Source of the DNA: Paraburkholderia humisilvae
GTDB taxonomy: Bacteria; Pseudomonadota; Gammaproteobacteria; Burkholderiales; Burkholderiaceae
Assembly (NCBI RefSeq): GCF_902859855.1
Contig: NZ_CADIKH010000004.1
Coordinates: 186,001-250,000 of the forward strand
Length of the DNA stretch: 64,000 nucleotides
Direction: 5' to 3'
Shown: positions 27,328-37,500 of the stretch, one piece after another
Numbering within the stretch: the first letter of the stretch is position 1
Layout of the letters: each line of letters starts with the position of its first letter
The notes under the pieces: model-generated
Told to the model about the DNA's origin: nothing
Database searches by the model: none
What the model saw: only the letters and a program-made list of their open reading frames with translations
Made by a program: the position numbers and the translations under genes

Positions 27328-28361
27328 TTTGCCGCCTCGCTAACGGGCTTTGCCTGCGCGAACGAAAACGCGCGCTTCAGTTGCCGCACGAGCAGCACGC
27401 GTGCACGCTCCGATTGAATCACGCTGACGAGCAACACGACGATCGCCTTCACCACCAGCGTCGCCTCCGGCGGCACGCCGATCGAGTAGGTCGTATACGT
27501 CAGTGTCTGAATGATCAACGCGCCAAGCACCGTGCCCGCGAGGCTGAAGCGTCCGCCGTTCAACGACGTGCCGCCGAGCGTCACCGCCAGAATCGCGTCG
27601 AGTTCGAGCAGCAGACCCGCGTTGTTGCCGTCGGCACTGCGCACGTTCGAGCTCATCAGCACGCCGGCGATCGCCGCGGTCAGCCCGGAGAACACATAGA
27701 CCGCGAACACGATCGCATTCGCGCGCAAGCCGACGAGGCGCGTCGCCACCGGGTTCACACCGATCGCGCGGATAAAAAGCCCGAGCGCGGTGCGGCTCAT
27801 CAGCAGCGCGGTCGCCACCGTCACCGCGATCGCCACCCACACCGCGCACGGCACGCGCGCGAGGTAGCCGCCGCCCAGCACCAGATAGTCCGGCGCGCCG
27901 ATCGGGATGATCTGCCCGCCCGTCAGCAATTGCGCGACGCCGCGGCCCGCCACCATCAGGATCAGCGTCGCGATGATCGGCTGCATGCCGATAAACGCGA
28001 CCAGCAGACCGTTCCACGCGCCGGCCGCGAGCCCGACCGCGAGCGCGGCGGCAACCGCCCGCGTCACATGCGTCGGATCGTCGGCCAGCAGCGTGGCCGC
28101 CGCGGCGCCTGCGATCGCGACCACCGCGCCAACCGAAATATCGATGCCGCGTGTCGCGATCACGAGCGTCATGCCGAGCGACACGATCACGAGCGGCGCC
28201 GCGCGATTCAGGATGTCGATGGGCGCGCCGAACAGATGGCCTTCGAAAGTGGAGATCGCGAGAAAGTTCGCGCGGTGCGCGACGTCGAGCGCAATCAGCA
28301 GCACCAGCGTGAGCACCGGCCACGCAAGCGTGTGCTGGAACGCGGCTTTGATCGCCTTCAT
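27324..28361 (-). CDS. ytfT: Sugar ABC transporter permease, YtfT type
   Basis: The 345-residue protein has the class signature GMTLVIATRGIDISVGAVVA and multiple membrane helices. GGGAG precedes the ATG at 28361, which overlaps the ytfR stop; longer upstream frame lies inside ytfR. It partners YjfF. Confidence 0.9.
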   Translation of the reverse strand: MKAIKAAFQHTLAWPVLTLVLLIALDVAHRANFLAISTFEGHLFGAPIDILNRAAPLVIVSLGMTLVIATRGIDISVGAVVAIAGAAAATLLADDPTHVTRAVAAALAVGLAAGAWNGLLVAFIGMQPIIATLILMVAGRGVAQLLTGGQIIPIGAPDYLVLGGGYLARVPCAVWVAIAVTVATALLMSRTALGLFIRAIGVNPVATRLVGLRANAIVFAVYVFSGLTAAIAGVLMSSNVRSADGNNAGLLLELDAILAVTLGGTSLNGGRFSLAGTVLGALIIQTLTYTTYSIGVPPEATLVVKAIVVLLVSVIQSERARVLLVRQLKRAFSFAQAKPVSEAAK

Positions 28362-29872
28362 TGGTCGCTCCCTGCAATGAGCTGATAGACCTGATCCTCG
28401 GACACCGCGTTGCCCGCGATCTCCGCCACCTTGCGCCGGTCGCGCAGCACCGCGATGCGGTGGCTCACGCGCACCACTTCGCTCACCTCGGACGAGATGA
28501 ACAGCATCCCGAGCCCTTTCGCGCACAACGCCAGCACGCGGTCCATGATTTCGAACTTCGCGGCCACGTCGATGCCGCGTGTCGGTTCATCGAGAATCAG
28601 CATCTTCGGCTCGGTCGCGAGCCAGCGCGCGAGCAGCACCTTCTGCTGGTTTCCGCCGGACAACAGGCCGATCGGCTGGTCCGCGTCGCGCGCCTTGATG
28701 CCCAGCATCGCGATGTACTCATCGGCCATCTCGCGCTGTTTCGCGCGGCTGATTGCGCGCCACCAGCCGCGTCGCGCCTGCAACGCGAACACGATGTTCT
28801 CGCGAATCGACAGGTCCGCGACAATGCCTTCCTTCTTGCGGTCTTCCGGGCAGTAGCCGATCCCGTGCCGCACCGCGTCGTGCGGCGAGCGCATCTTCAC
28901 GCGCCGGTCGCCCACCATCATCGTGCCCGCGTCGGCCTTTTCCGCGCCGAACAGCAGCTTCGCGGTTTCCGTGCGGCCCGAGCCGAGCAAACCCGCCAGA
29001 CCGAGAATCTGCCCGGGCCGCACGTCGATGTCGATCGGGTTGAGCAGCCCGCGCCGGCCGACGCCGCGCATTTCGAACAGCGGCGGCGCTTCGGAGGCCG
29101 GCTTCGGCGGCTCCGTCGCCGCCTGCTTCAGCCGTTCGGACATGCGCGCGTGGCCGACCATCTTCGCGACCAGCTCGTCGACCGGCAGGTCCTTCGCCAG
29201 ATATTCGCCTTCGCGCTCGCCGTTGCGCATCACCGTAATGCGGTCCGACACCGCGTACGTCTGTTCAAGAAAGTGCGTGACGAACAGAATCGCCATGCCG
29301 CCCTGCTTGAGCTTGCGCAGCACATCGAAAAGCCGCGCGACTTCACCGTCGTCGAGGCTCGACGTCGGTTCGTCGAGAATCAGCACGCGTGCGTCCACCG
29401 ACACCGCGCGCGCGATCGCCACCATCTGCTGGACCGCGATCGGATACGCGTCGAGCGAACGCGTGACATCGAGCGATACGTTCAGATCGGCAAGCGCCGC
29501 TTCGGCCCGCGCGTGTATCGATTTCCAGTCGATCATGCCGCGCCGCTTCAGATGCCGTCCGGCGAAGATGTTTTCCGCGACCGACAGGTTCGGACACAGA
29601 TTCACTTCCTGGTACAGCGTGCGGATGCCAGCGGCCTCGGCTTCGAGCGGTGTCGCGAACTGCACGTGTTCGCCCGCCAGACGGATCTCGCCGGCGTCGT
29701 GCGCGTGCACGCCGGTGAGCACATTGATCAGGGTCGACTTGCCCGCGCCGTTTTGTCCCATCAGCGTATGAATCTCGCCCGGGAACAGACGGAAATCGAC
29801 GCGCTGCAACGCGTTGACGCCCGGGAACGACTTGCTGAGGCCGATCGTTTCGAGAATGGGAGAGTCGCTCAT
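28358..29872 (-). CDS. ytfR: Sugar ABC transporter ATP-binding protein, YtfR type (two ABC domains)
   Basis: The 504-residue protein contains two fused ABC modules. The first has GQNGAGKSTLI (near residue 39) and ILDEPTSSLD; the second has a degenerate Walker A (GLLGSGRTETAKLLFG near residue 294), signature LLSGGNQQKVLLARWL and ILDEPTRGIDV. This is the RbsA/MglA plan, with an altered second nucleotide site normal for the family. It drives uptake of the sugar delivered by the binding protein encoded upstream. Confidence 0.93.
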   Translation of the reverse strand: MSDSPILETIGLSKSFPGVNALQRVDFRLFPGEIHTLMGQNGAGKSTLINVLTGVHAHDAGEIRLAGEHVQFATPLEAEAAGIRTLYQEVNLCPNLSVAENIFAGRHLKRRGMIDWKSIHARAEAALADLNVSLDVTRSLDAYPIAVQQMVAIARAVSVDARVLILDEPTSSLDDGEVARLFDVLRKLKQGGMAILFVTHFLEQTYAVSDRITVMRNGEREGEYLAKDLPVDELVAKMVGHARMSERLKQAATEPPKPASEAPPLFEMRGVGRRGLLNPIDIDVRPGQILGLAGLLGSGRTETAKLLFGAEKADAGTMMVGDRRVKMRSPHDAVRHGIGYCPEDRKKEGIVADLSIRENIVFALQARRGWWRAISRAKQREMADEYIAMLGIKARDADQPIGLLSGGNQQKVLLARWLATEPKMLILDEPTRGIDVAAKFEIMDRVLALCAKGLGMLFISSEVSEVVRVSHRIAVLRDRRKVAEIAGNAVSEDQVYQLIAGSDQ

Positions 29873-29894
29873 GAGCGTAGCGAGAAAGAAGCCG

Positions 29895-29931
29895 AAAAAA
29901 AGTCAGGCGCCGCGCGCATCGCGCCGGCGCC
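29895..29931 (-). terminator. Intrinsic terminator between ytfQ and ytfR
   Basis: On the minus strand a GGCGCCG/CGGCGCC stem (29906-29912 with 29925-29931) is followed by TGAC and seven T (29895-29901). It lies in the 82-bp ytfQ-ytfR spacer. Partial termination here would give more binding protein than membrane complex, a common feature of such operons. Confidence 0.7.
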
Positions 29932-29954
29932 AGACCCGCCTACTCCACTAATGC

Positions 29955-30923
29955 TCAGTACTTGCGCTGCGGCAACACCTGCGCGGCGACGCTCATCGGG
30001 AACACGGTTTCCTCGGTCGTGATGCGCTTGGGCAATTGCTTGCCCGCCACGACTTCCTTCACCGCGGTCATCAGTTGCGGTCCGAGCAGCGGGCTGCATT
30101 CGACGTCGACGTTGATCTTGCCCGCGATCATCGCTTCGAAGCCGCCCTTGGTCGCATCGAACGACACCACGCTGATGTCGGTGCCCGGCTTCAGGCCCGC
30201 TTCTTCCATCGCCTGAATCGCGCCAAGCGCCATATCGTCGTTATGCGCGTACACGACGTTGATCTGCTTGCCGTACGTCTTCGCAAACGCTTCCATCACC
30301 TGCTTGCCGCCCGCGAGCGTGAAGTCGCCGCTTTGCGACGCGATGATCTTGAACTTCGGATCGTTCTTGATCACTTCCATCAGGCCGGCGTGGCGATCGT
30401 TGGCCGGCGCCGAGCCCACCGTGCCCTGCAGCTCGACGATATTGATCGGGCCTTTGTCGTTCTTGTAACGCTCTTCGAGCCAACGGCCACCGCGGCGGCC
30501 TTCCTCGAGGAAGTCAGAGCCGATCATCGTCACGTACAGCGACTGGTCTTTCACGTCGATGTTACGGTCGGTCAGGATCACCGGAATCTTGGCGTTCTTC
30601 GCTTCGGTCAGCACCGGCTCCCAGCCGGATTCGACCACCGGCGAAAATGCGATCACGTCCACCTTCTGCGCGATGTACGAGCGGATCGCCTTGATCTGGT
30701 TTTCCTGCTTCTGCTGCGCGTCGGAAAACTTCAGGTTGATGCCGGCGTCTTTCGCGGCCTGCTTGACCGACACCGTGTTCGCGGTACGCCATGCGCTTTC
30801 GGCGCCGACCTGCGCAAAACCGAGCGTGATCTTCTTGTCTTCCGCATGGCCGTTGATGGCCGCCGCGAACAGCAGCGCCGAGCCGACCAGCGCGCCGAGT
30901 GTCAGGCGTCTCGTGTGATTCAT
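29955..30923 (-). CDS. ytfQ: Sugar-binding periplasmic protein, YtfQ type
   Basis: The 322-residue protein starts with a Sec signal peptide (LGALVGSALLFAAAINGHAE, cleavage near residue 27) and matches the galactofuranose-binding YtfQ family (KITLGFAQVGAESAWRTANT). The class I periplasmic-binding fold includes VIAFSPVVESGWEPVL and VVSFDATKGGFEAM. It is the first gene of ytfQ-ytfR-ytfT-yjfF. E. coli YtfQ prefers galactofuranose; other pentose or hexose ligands are possible here. Confidence 0.93.
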   Translation of the reverse strand: MNHTRRLTLGALVGSALLFAAAINGHAEDKKITLGFAQVGAESAWRTANTVSVKQAAKDAGINLKFSDAQQKQENQIKAIRSYIAQKVDVIAFSPVVESGWEPVLTEAKNAKIPVILTDRNIDVKDQSLYVTMIGSDFLEEGRRGGRWLEERYKNDKGPINIVELQGTVGSAPANDRHAGLMEVIKNDPKFKIIASQSGDFTLAGGKQVMEAFAKTYGKQINVVYAHNDDMALGAIQAMEEAGLKPGTDISVVSFDATKGGFEAMIAGKINVDVECSPLLGPQLMTAVKEVVAGKQLPKRITTEETVFPMSVAAQVLPQRKY

Positions 30924-31400
30924 TTCCTGTCTCCGGATTTATATCGTTTATTCTGGCGCCGTTACCGCAGGCGAGCGTCCTTACGGGCACGCGACGGACG
31001 ATGCCGGCGCCACCTTTCACAACACTGCACTACCGATCAAGCTGCCCAACTGGAAACGTACGACTCGCGCCGGCTCCGTGCGACTCCCCGTTCGTGACGG
31101 CGAATACCGTAAGTCCGGTCTATTAATAGCCAAACTATATCCATGCACCGACACGGCGGTGATTGGTGTTTTCCCGAGCCTCGCAGTGCCGCCCGACACC
31201 GCAATTCCCTCTGCATAGCGCACGCCAAGTCCGGTATACGGCAGCTACGGAAAACGGTCGGAGGATTTTGCGGTCCGTCGCGAAGCGTCAATATTCACCC
31301 GATATAGTCCTACTATTTAGGCATCTTCTGCGGATGCTGAACGCGACCATGGTGCCCGCACATACGATCGCCCTACCGGTATGCGGCGAAACCGGGCGCA
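30924..31400. other. Divergent ytfQ/fic intergenic region
   Basis: The region must hold the ytfQ promoter on the minus strand and part of the fic leader. It contains a perfect 10-base palindrome CTATTAATAG at 31120-31129 and a repeated AAGTCCGGT (31111-31119 and near 31226). An A/T-rich patch at 31300-31320 may hold a fic promoter. No gene is supported, although the fic frame stays open upstream to 31163. Confidence 0.45.
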
Positions 31401-31423
31401 ATCACCGCAAGAAATGCGGTGAT
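31401..31423. promoter_or_regulatory. Inverted repeat 1 upstream of fic
   Basis: ATCACCGC (31401-31408) and GCGGTGAT (31416-31423) are perfect arms around a 7-base spacer. The inner CCGC-N7-GCGG core and the spacer length are the same as in the repeat at 31451-31481, and the centres are 54 bp apart, about five helical turns. This looks like a pair of operator sites for one dimeric DNA-binding protein. Confidence 0.55.
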
Positions 31424-31450
31424 CGGGTTGCCCTTGCGGAGAATACACGC

Positions 31451-31481
31451 GATAATCTCCGCATGGAAAGCGGAGATTATC
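31451..31481. promoter_or_regulatory. Inverted repeat 2 enclosing the fic start codon
   Basis: GATAATCTCCGC (31451-31462) and GCGGAGATTATC (31470-31481) are perfect 12-base arms around ATGGAAA (31463-31469), so the proposed start codon is the loop. In DNA it is operator-like; in mRNA it would hide the start region in a stable hairpin. A competing GCGGAGA at 31436-31442 could pair with the left arm instead. Confidence 0.65.
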
Positions 31482-32599
31482 CCTACATCTGGACTGCGCC
31501 GGGCTGGCCGCAATGGCAGTACGACCTCGCGTCGCTCGCCGCGCCGCTTGCGGCCGTCACCGGCGCGCAAGGGCTGCTGCTCGGTCGCATGTACGACGTC
31601 GGCATCGCGCAGCGCGGCGAGGCCAACCTCGCCGCGCTGACCGCGGACGTGCTCAAAACCAGCGAGATCGAAGGCGAGTCGCTGGACGCGCGGTCGGTGC
31701 GCTCATCGATCGCGCGCCGGCTCGGCGTCGATATCGGCGCACTCGCGCCGGTCGACCGTCACGTCGAGGGCGTCGTCGAGATGGTGCTCGACGCGACCCT
31801 GCACTGCAACGCGTCGCTCACGCAAGAGCGGCTGTTCGGCTGGCATGCGGCGCTTTTCCCCACCGGGTACAGCGGCCTCGTGGCGATTCGCGTCGGTGCG
31901 TACCGGGACGATGCGCGAGGCCCGATGCAGGTCGCGTCCGGACCGGTCGGCCGGCAGCGCGTGCACTTCGAAGCGCCGCCCGCGCCGCGTCTCGCGGCGG
32001 AAATGGCGCGCCTGCTCGATTGGGTCAACGACAACGACGATCACCATCCGGTGCTCAAGGCCGGCCTCGCGCACCTGTGGTTCGTCACCGTTCATCCTTT
32101 CGACGACGGCAACGGCCGCATCGCACGTGCGATCGGCGACATGCTGCTCGCGCAGCTCGACCACAGCGGCCAGCGCTTCTATAGCCTGTCCGCGCAGATC
32201 CAGCGCGAACGGCGCAGCTACTACGACATTCTCGAACGCACGCAGCGCGGCCTGTCGGACGTCACCATGTGGCTCGGGTGGTTCCTCGAGAACTTGCAGC
32301 GCGCGATCGAAGCGGCACTGCAGACGCTCGACGCGGTGCTGGCGAAATCGCGCTTCTGGCAACGCATCGCCGGCACACCGCTCAACGAACGGCAGGCGAA
32401 GCTGCTGAACCGGCTGCTCGACGGCTTCGACGGCAAGCTGACGAGCAGCAAGTGGGCGGCGATCGCGAAGTGCTCGGCGGACACCGCGTTGCGCGACATC
32501 AACGAGCTGATTGCGGCCGGAATCGTGCGCCGAGCCGACGGCGGCGGACGCAGCACCGCATACGAGCTCGTTGCAGCGCCTGGTGTGACACGCGCGTGA
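31463..32599 (+). CDS. Fic-domain protein (class II, with C-terminal winged helix)
   Basis: The 378-residue protein has the complete Fic active-site motif HPFDDGNGRIAR (H211), so it should transfer AMP or another nucleotide moiety. Ahead of it T66-x3-E70-G71 (TSEIEG) is the inhibitory-helix motif of class II, self-restrained Fic proteins. Residues about 300-370 look like a winged helix (SKWAAIAKCSADTALRDINE), typical of the Fic/DUF4172-like architecture. The first ATG with family-like sequence is 31463; no Shine-Dalgarno lies directly before it, the nearest GGAG being about 22 bases upstream. Target unknown. It may bind the twin repeats itself through its C-terminal domain. Confidence 0.88.
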   Translation: MESGDYPYIWTAPGWPQWQYDLASLAAPLAAVTGAQGLLLGRMYDVGIAQRGEANLAALTADVLKTSEIEGESLDARSVRSSIARRLGVDIGALAPVDRHVEGVVEMVLDATLHCNASLTQERLFGWHAALFPTGYSGLVAIRVGAYRDDARGPMQVASGPVGRQRVHFEAPPAPRLAAEMARLLDWVNDNDDHHPVLKAGLAHLWFVTVHPFDDGNGRIARAIGDMLLAQLDHSGQRFYSLSAQIQRERRSYYDILERTQRGLSDVTMWLGWFLENLQRAIEAALQTLDAVLAKSRFWQRIAGTPLNERQAKLLNRLLDGFDGKLTSSKWAAIAKCSADTALRDINELIAAGIVRRADGGGRSTAYELVAAPGVTRA

Positions 32600-32744
32600 C
32601 AGCCGCTGCAGCGGTTTTGCCCACAGCCGGTTCGTTTTTTCTGCTTCGCGCAGGTGGCAAACGGTGCGAGTATGCGGTGCGAGCGACGCGCATCGATGCT
32701 CCCCTCTCGCCTGTCTCGCCACCACAGCGTCAAGGAGAACGCCC

Positions 32745-34445
32745 GTGAATGACACCGATCCGAACCGCCTTGCCGACGCAACTGCCGCCGCCGGTCCCGA
32801 CCTGCCCGACGACCCCGAGCGCCGCCGTGTGCTGACCGGCCTCGCGGCGGTCGGCGCCGGGCTGGTTCTGGCCGGATGCCAGTCCGCGAGCCAGACGTCG
32901 GCGAGCAACGCGTCGGCGAGCGCCGCCGACTTGCGCATGGACGCCGCGCTGCACGGCCAGGTGAAGAACATCGTGGTGATCTATGCGGAGAACCGCAGCT
33001 TCGCGAACCTGTACGGCAATTTCCCCGGCCTGCAGCATCCGCTCGACTCGGCCACGCCGCAGACCTATGTGCAGTTCGACCGCGACGGCACAACGCCGCT
33101 GCCGCGCCTGCCGGCGATCTGGGGCGGGCTGGTGCCGCAGGCGCAGGTGGTCGACGGCAAGCGCTACGCGATCAGCGAGCGCGAGATCGCGAACCTGCGC
33201 AACCAGCCGTTTCACCTGACCGACGCGCAAGGCGCGCCGTTGCCCAATGGCGTGATTACCCGCGATCTCGTGCATCGCTTCTATCAGAACCAGATGCAGA
33301 TCAACGGCGGCCGCAATAACCAGTTCGCTGCATGGAGCGATTCGGGCGGCCTCGTGATGGGCCATTACCGCAGCTCGCCCGCCACGCTGAAAATCTGGGG
33401 CCTCGCGCAGCAATACACGTTGTGCGACAACTTCTTCATGGCGGCCTTCGGCGGCTCGTGGCTCAACCATATCTTCCTGATTTCCGCGCAGGCGCCGCTC
33501 TATCCGGATATCCAGAACAGCCCTGCGAAGAACCAGGTGTCGGTTCTCGAAGGCGACGATCCGCTCGGCACGCGACTGAAGACAGCGCCGAACTCGCCCG
33601 CCTCCGCGCTCGACGGCCCGCCGAAGTTCGTGCGCGACGGCCTGTTCACGCCGGACGGCTATGCGGTGAACACGATGGCGCCGCCGTACCAGCCGAGCTT
33701 TATTCGGCCCGCGCCCGACGGCAATCCGCTGCTGGCCAATCCGGCCGACCCGAAGGTGCTGCCACCGCAGAACTACGCGACGATCGGCGACCGACTCACC
33801 GACCGCGACGTCGAATGGGCGTGGTACGCCGGCGCCTGGCAATACGCGCTCGAGCACCAGGACACCGGCGCCGTGCCCGATTTCCAGTATCACCATCAGC
33901 CGTTCAACTACTTTTCGAACTACGCGCCGGGCACCGCGGCGCGCACGCGACACCTGCGCGATGCGGGCGTCGGCGACGACGCGTCGACCAACCGGCTGAT
34001 TGCCGATATCGACGCGGGCCGGCTGCCGCCGGTCGTGTTCTACAAGCCGCAGGGCAACCTGAACATGCACGCGGGCTACGCCGACGTCGAATCCGGCGAC
34101 CGCCACATCGCGGCGGTCATCGATCATCTGCAGCGCGGGCCGCAATGGCACAACACGGTCGTGATCGTGACGGTCGACGAAAACGGTGGCTGGTGGGACC
34201 CGGTCGCACCGCCAAAGGGCGACCGCTGGGGCCCGGGCTCGCGCATTCCAGCGCTGGTCGTATCGCCGCTTGCGAAGAAGGGCTATGTCGATCACACGGT
34301 CTACGACACCAACTCGATTCTGCGATTCATCAGCCGCGTGCATCGGCTCGAGCCTCTGCCGGGCGTGGCCGCGCGCGACCGCGCGTTCGCGCAGAACGGG
34401 CTTGCGCCACTGGGCGACATGACGGGCACGCTTGACCTTGCCTGA
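32745..34445 (+). CDS. AcpA/phospholipase C-like phosphoesterase, exported
   Basis: The 566-residue product starts at GTG 32745, placed by AAGGAG 7 bases upstream; the frame is open further left without support. An arginine-rich signal with lipobox (ERRRVLTGLAAVGAGL, then VLAGC) suggests Tat export as a lipoprotein. The catalytic domain begins with IVVIYAENRSFANLYG, the metal/nucleophile motif of the AcpA-PLC superfamily, and ends with VIVTVDENGGWWDPV. These enzymes hydrolyse phosphomonoesters or phospholipid head groups. It resembles acid phosphatase AcpA more than the PLC at 58-60 kb, which has extra C-terminal domains. Confidence 0.85.
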   Translation: MNDTDPNRLADATAAAGPDLPDDPERRRVLTGLAAVGAGLVLAGCQSASQTSASNASASAADLRMDAALHGQVKNIVVIYAENRSFANLYGNFPGLQHPLDSATPQTYVQFDRDGTTPLPRLPAIWGGLVPQAQVVDGKRYAISEREIANLRNQPFHLTDAQGAPLPNGVITRDLVHRFYQNQMQINGGRNNQFAAWSDSGGLVMGHYRSSPATLKIWGLAQQYTLCDNFFMAAFGGSWLNHIFLISAQAPLYPDIQNSPAKNQVSVLEGDDPLGTRLKTAPNSPASALDGPPKFVRDGLFTPDGYAVNTMAPPYQPSFIRPAPDGNPLLANPADPKVLPPQNYATIGDRLTDRDVEWAWYAGAWQYALEHQDTGAVPDFQYHHQPFNYFSNYAPGTAARTRHLRDAGVGDDASTNRLIADIDAGRLPPVVFYKPQGNLNMHAGYADVESGDRHIAAVIDHLQRGPQWHNTVVIVTVDENGGWWDPVAPPKGDRWGPGSRIPALVVSPLAKKGYVDHTVYDTNSILRFISRVHRLEPLPGVAARDRAFAQNGLAPLGDMTGTLDLA

Positions 34446-34469
34446 CTGACAGGCTGACCAGAACTGAAG

Positions 34470-34503
34470 CGAGGCATAGCGGCCCGCGGCCCGCTATGCC
34501 TCG
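34470..34503. terminator. Bidirectional hairpin between convergent genes
   Basis: CGAGGCATAGCGG (34470-34482) pairs perfectly with CCGCTATGCCTCG (34491-34503) around CCCGCGGC. It contains the stop codon of the minus-strand GGDEF-EAL gene and lies 25 bp after the phosphoesterase stop, so it can serve both. There is no T-run. Confidence 0.6.
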
Positions 34504-37500
34504 ACGATGCCCGCGCTGCGCACCGTGCGCCGCTCGCGCATCCAGTCGTCGAGCTGCACCGACGACAGCGGCCGTGCGATCCAGAACCCTTGCAGTTCGT
34601 CGCAACCGATGCTGCGCAGCAGATTCGCCTCGCGTTCGCTTTCGACGCCCTCCGCAACCACCCGCAAGCCGAGCATGTGCCCAAGGCCGACAATCGCTTC
34701 GACGATCGCGAGATCAGTCGGCTTGTCGAGCTTGTTGTGCACAAAGGTGCGATCGATCTTCAGCCGGTCGAGCGGGAAGCGGTTCAGATAGCTGAGGCTC
34801 GAATAGCCGGTCCCGAAGTCATCGAGCGAGATGCGCACGCCGAGCGCCCGTATCGCGCCGATCGTCGCGATGTTGCGCTGCGCGCCGTCGAGCAGCACCG
34901 ATTCGGTGATCTCCAGTTCGAGGCTCGCCGGCGCGACGCGATGTTTCGCGAGACTCGCCTTCAGCGTATCGACGAGCGCGTCGTCGCGCAGTTGCACCGC
35001 CGACAGATTGATCGACAGTGTGAGACCGGCCAGCGGACCATCGCGCCAGTTCGCCAGCTGCCGGCACGCCTCGTCGATAACCCACGCGCCGATCGGCACG
35101 ATCAGACGCGTCTCTTCCGCGATCGGAATAAACTGCGCGGGCGACATGCGGCCCAGTTCCGTGCTGTCCCAGCGCAGCAGCGCCTCGACCGCGATCACGT
35201 CGCCGCTGGCCGTGTCGATGCACGGCTGATACGCGAGCCACAGCTCGTCACGCTCGATCGCGGTGCGCAGACACGCTTCGAGTGCGAGCCGCAACCGGCT
35301 TTGCTCGATCATGTCCGGCGAGAAGAACTTCGCGAGATTGCGCCCCGCCGCTTTCGCCTGATACATCGCGAGGTCGGCGTTCTGCATCAGCGTATCGATA
35401 TCGAGCCCATCCTCCGGATACATCGCGATCCCGACGCTGCACGACACGTGCATCGCGATACCGTTGACGTCGTGCGGCTCGCCGATCAGCGGAATCATCC
35501 GCTCCTCGATCATCTGCGCGACGTCGGCCGCGCTTTGCGCGCCATTCAGGATCACGGTGAACTCGTCGCCGCCCAGGCGGCTCACGGTGTCGTCGCGCCG
35601 CACCGAGCGCACGAGGCGCGTGGCGACCGAGCGCAACAGGCCGTCGCCGATATGATGACCGAGCGAATCGTTGATGTCCTTGAAGCGGTCGAGGTCGATA
35701 AACAGCACCGCGACGCGCCGGCCCGTGCGTTTCGCGGTATCGAGCGCAACCGCGAGACGCTTCTTGTAGAGCGCCCGATTCGGCAGTTCCGTGAGAAAGT
35801 CGTGCTCGGCGAGAAACTGGATGCGCGCCTCGCTCTTCTTGCGATCGCTGATGTCAATCAGCGTGCAGATGTAATGCGTGACCTGCCCCTGCGGGTCGCG
35901 CACGACGCTCACCATCAACCACGCCGGATAGTCGCCGCCGTGCCGGCGGCGCACCTGCGCTTCGCCGTTCCACGTGCTCGTGCGATCGACCGTCGGCGCG
36001 AGCGTCGCGAAGCTGCCATCGCCGGGCCAGCCGTCGACGATGAAGCCGGGCAGGCGCCCGATCACGTCGTCGGACCGATAACCGGTCGTTCTGTAGAACG
36101 CCGCATTGGCGGTCAGCAACTGGTACGCGTCGTCGAGAATCAGGATCGCCTCCGACGATGCCTCGAACACGCGGGCCCACAACTCGAGCCGCTGCTCCAT
36201 CAGCTTGATCTGGTTGATCGGCGTGAAAGCGGTCAGAATCGCGTCCTGCCCCTGGAAGCTCAGGCGCCGCGCGGACAGCATCGCCCATGTCGATTCGTCG
36301 GTCGCTTTCCAGTGCACCTCGAATTCGTCGACCGCCTCGCGATCGGACAGTTGCTGGAAAAAACGCGCGCGCGTGCCCGAATCGAGTCCGCGCGCCCATG
36401 GATCGATTGCGCAACCGTTCAGCCAGTACAGCGCGGGGCGGTTCGCATGCAGCACTTCGTGGCCCGGCACCGCGGTCACGACCATCGGCAGCGGTGTGGC
36501 TTCGACGAGCGCATACTGCGCAGCCGATGCACGCGCGGTCGCCGCCAGTTCCTTCTGCACGTCGCGCTCGCGATCGAGCTGTTCGAGCATCTCGTTGAAG
36601 CCGTTCACCAGCACGCCGATCTCGTCCTGGCTGTGCCAGCGCGCGCGCAGCGAGTGATCGCCGGTGCGGCGCACGGTATCCATTACGCGCGCGAGCTGGC
36701 GCAGCGGACGCGAGATCTGCTGAGCGACGGTGTACACCATCGCCAGAATCCCGAACAACAGGAAGAGCGCCGTGCCCAGATGCAGCCACATCCGCGCAAA
36801 CAGCTCACGCACGCGCTCATGCAGCAGCCGGTCGAGCTCGGCACCGGTCTTGCGCCACGTCTGGCCGACATCGGCCACCGCGCGCTGCTGCGCGGCATCC
36901 AGCGCCGCGAACCGGGCCGCATCCGCGCCGCCACCGCGCTCGACGATCGCGCGCGCCGCGCTCCGGTACTGTTCGACCGAGTGGTTCATCTGTCCGATCG
37001 ACGGGCCCAGCGCGCGTTCGACTTCGGGGTTCGCGGCCACGGCCTCCGCGAAGTCGGTGCGCAACCCTTGCAGCACGGCATCGAGCTGGCCTTCGCGCAC
37101 CAGATAGCGCGTGCGCATCAGGTCCGCGCTCGCCGGTTGCTGGTCGCCGCGCAAGCCGCTGCCGATCTGGTTGACCGCGTCGAGCAGCGCCGGGTAGCGC
37201 AGGATCGACAGCGACATCGAATAGTAGCTGTCGAGGTCCGGGTCGAGAATCAGGTTCGACTGATTGCCGATGCGTGTCACGAGTTCGCGGCATGCGAGCA
37301 GCGCGTCGCTCACCTCGGCGGCGCTCGGCGTCGCGTCGCGCGAGAGCAGCACGAGCCCATCGCGTACGCGCCGGTTGAGCGCATCGCTTTGCATCGCCGC
37401 GCCATAGCGCGCCTCGGCATCTTCGAGCGCGCGCGCGGTGTCGCGCAACGCCTGCGCCGGCGGACGCGCGCCCGCCCCTGCCGACGCCACCTCGACTAGC

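Noticed and set aside
34590..37499. Open plus-strand frame of 969 codons opposite the GGDEF-EAL gene
   Set aside because: It is the antisense shadow of a G+C-rich gene; the minus strand has full domain motifs, whereas this translation is Arg/His-rich with none.
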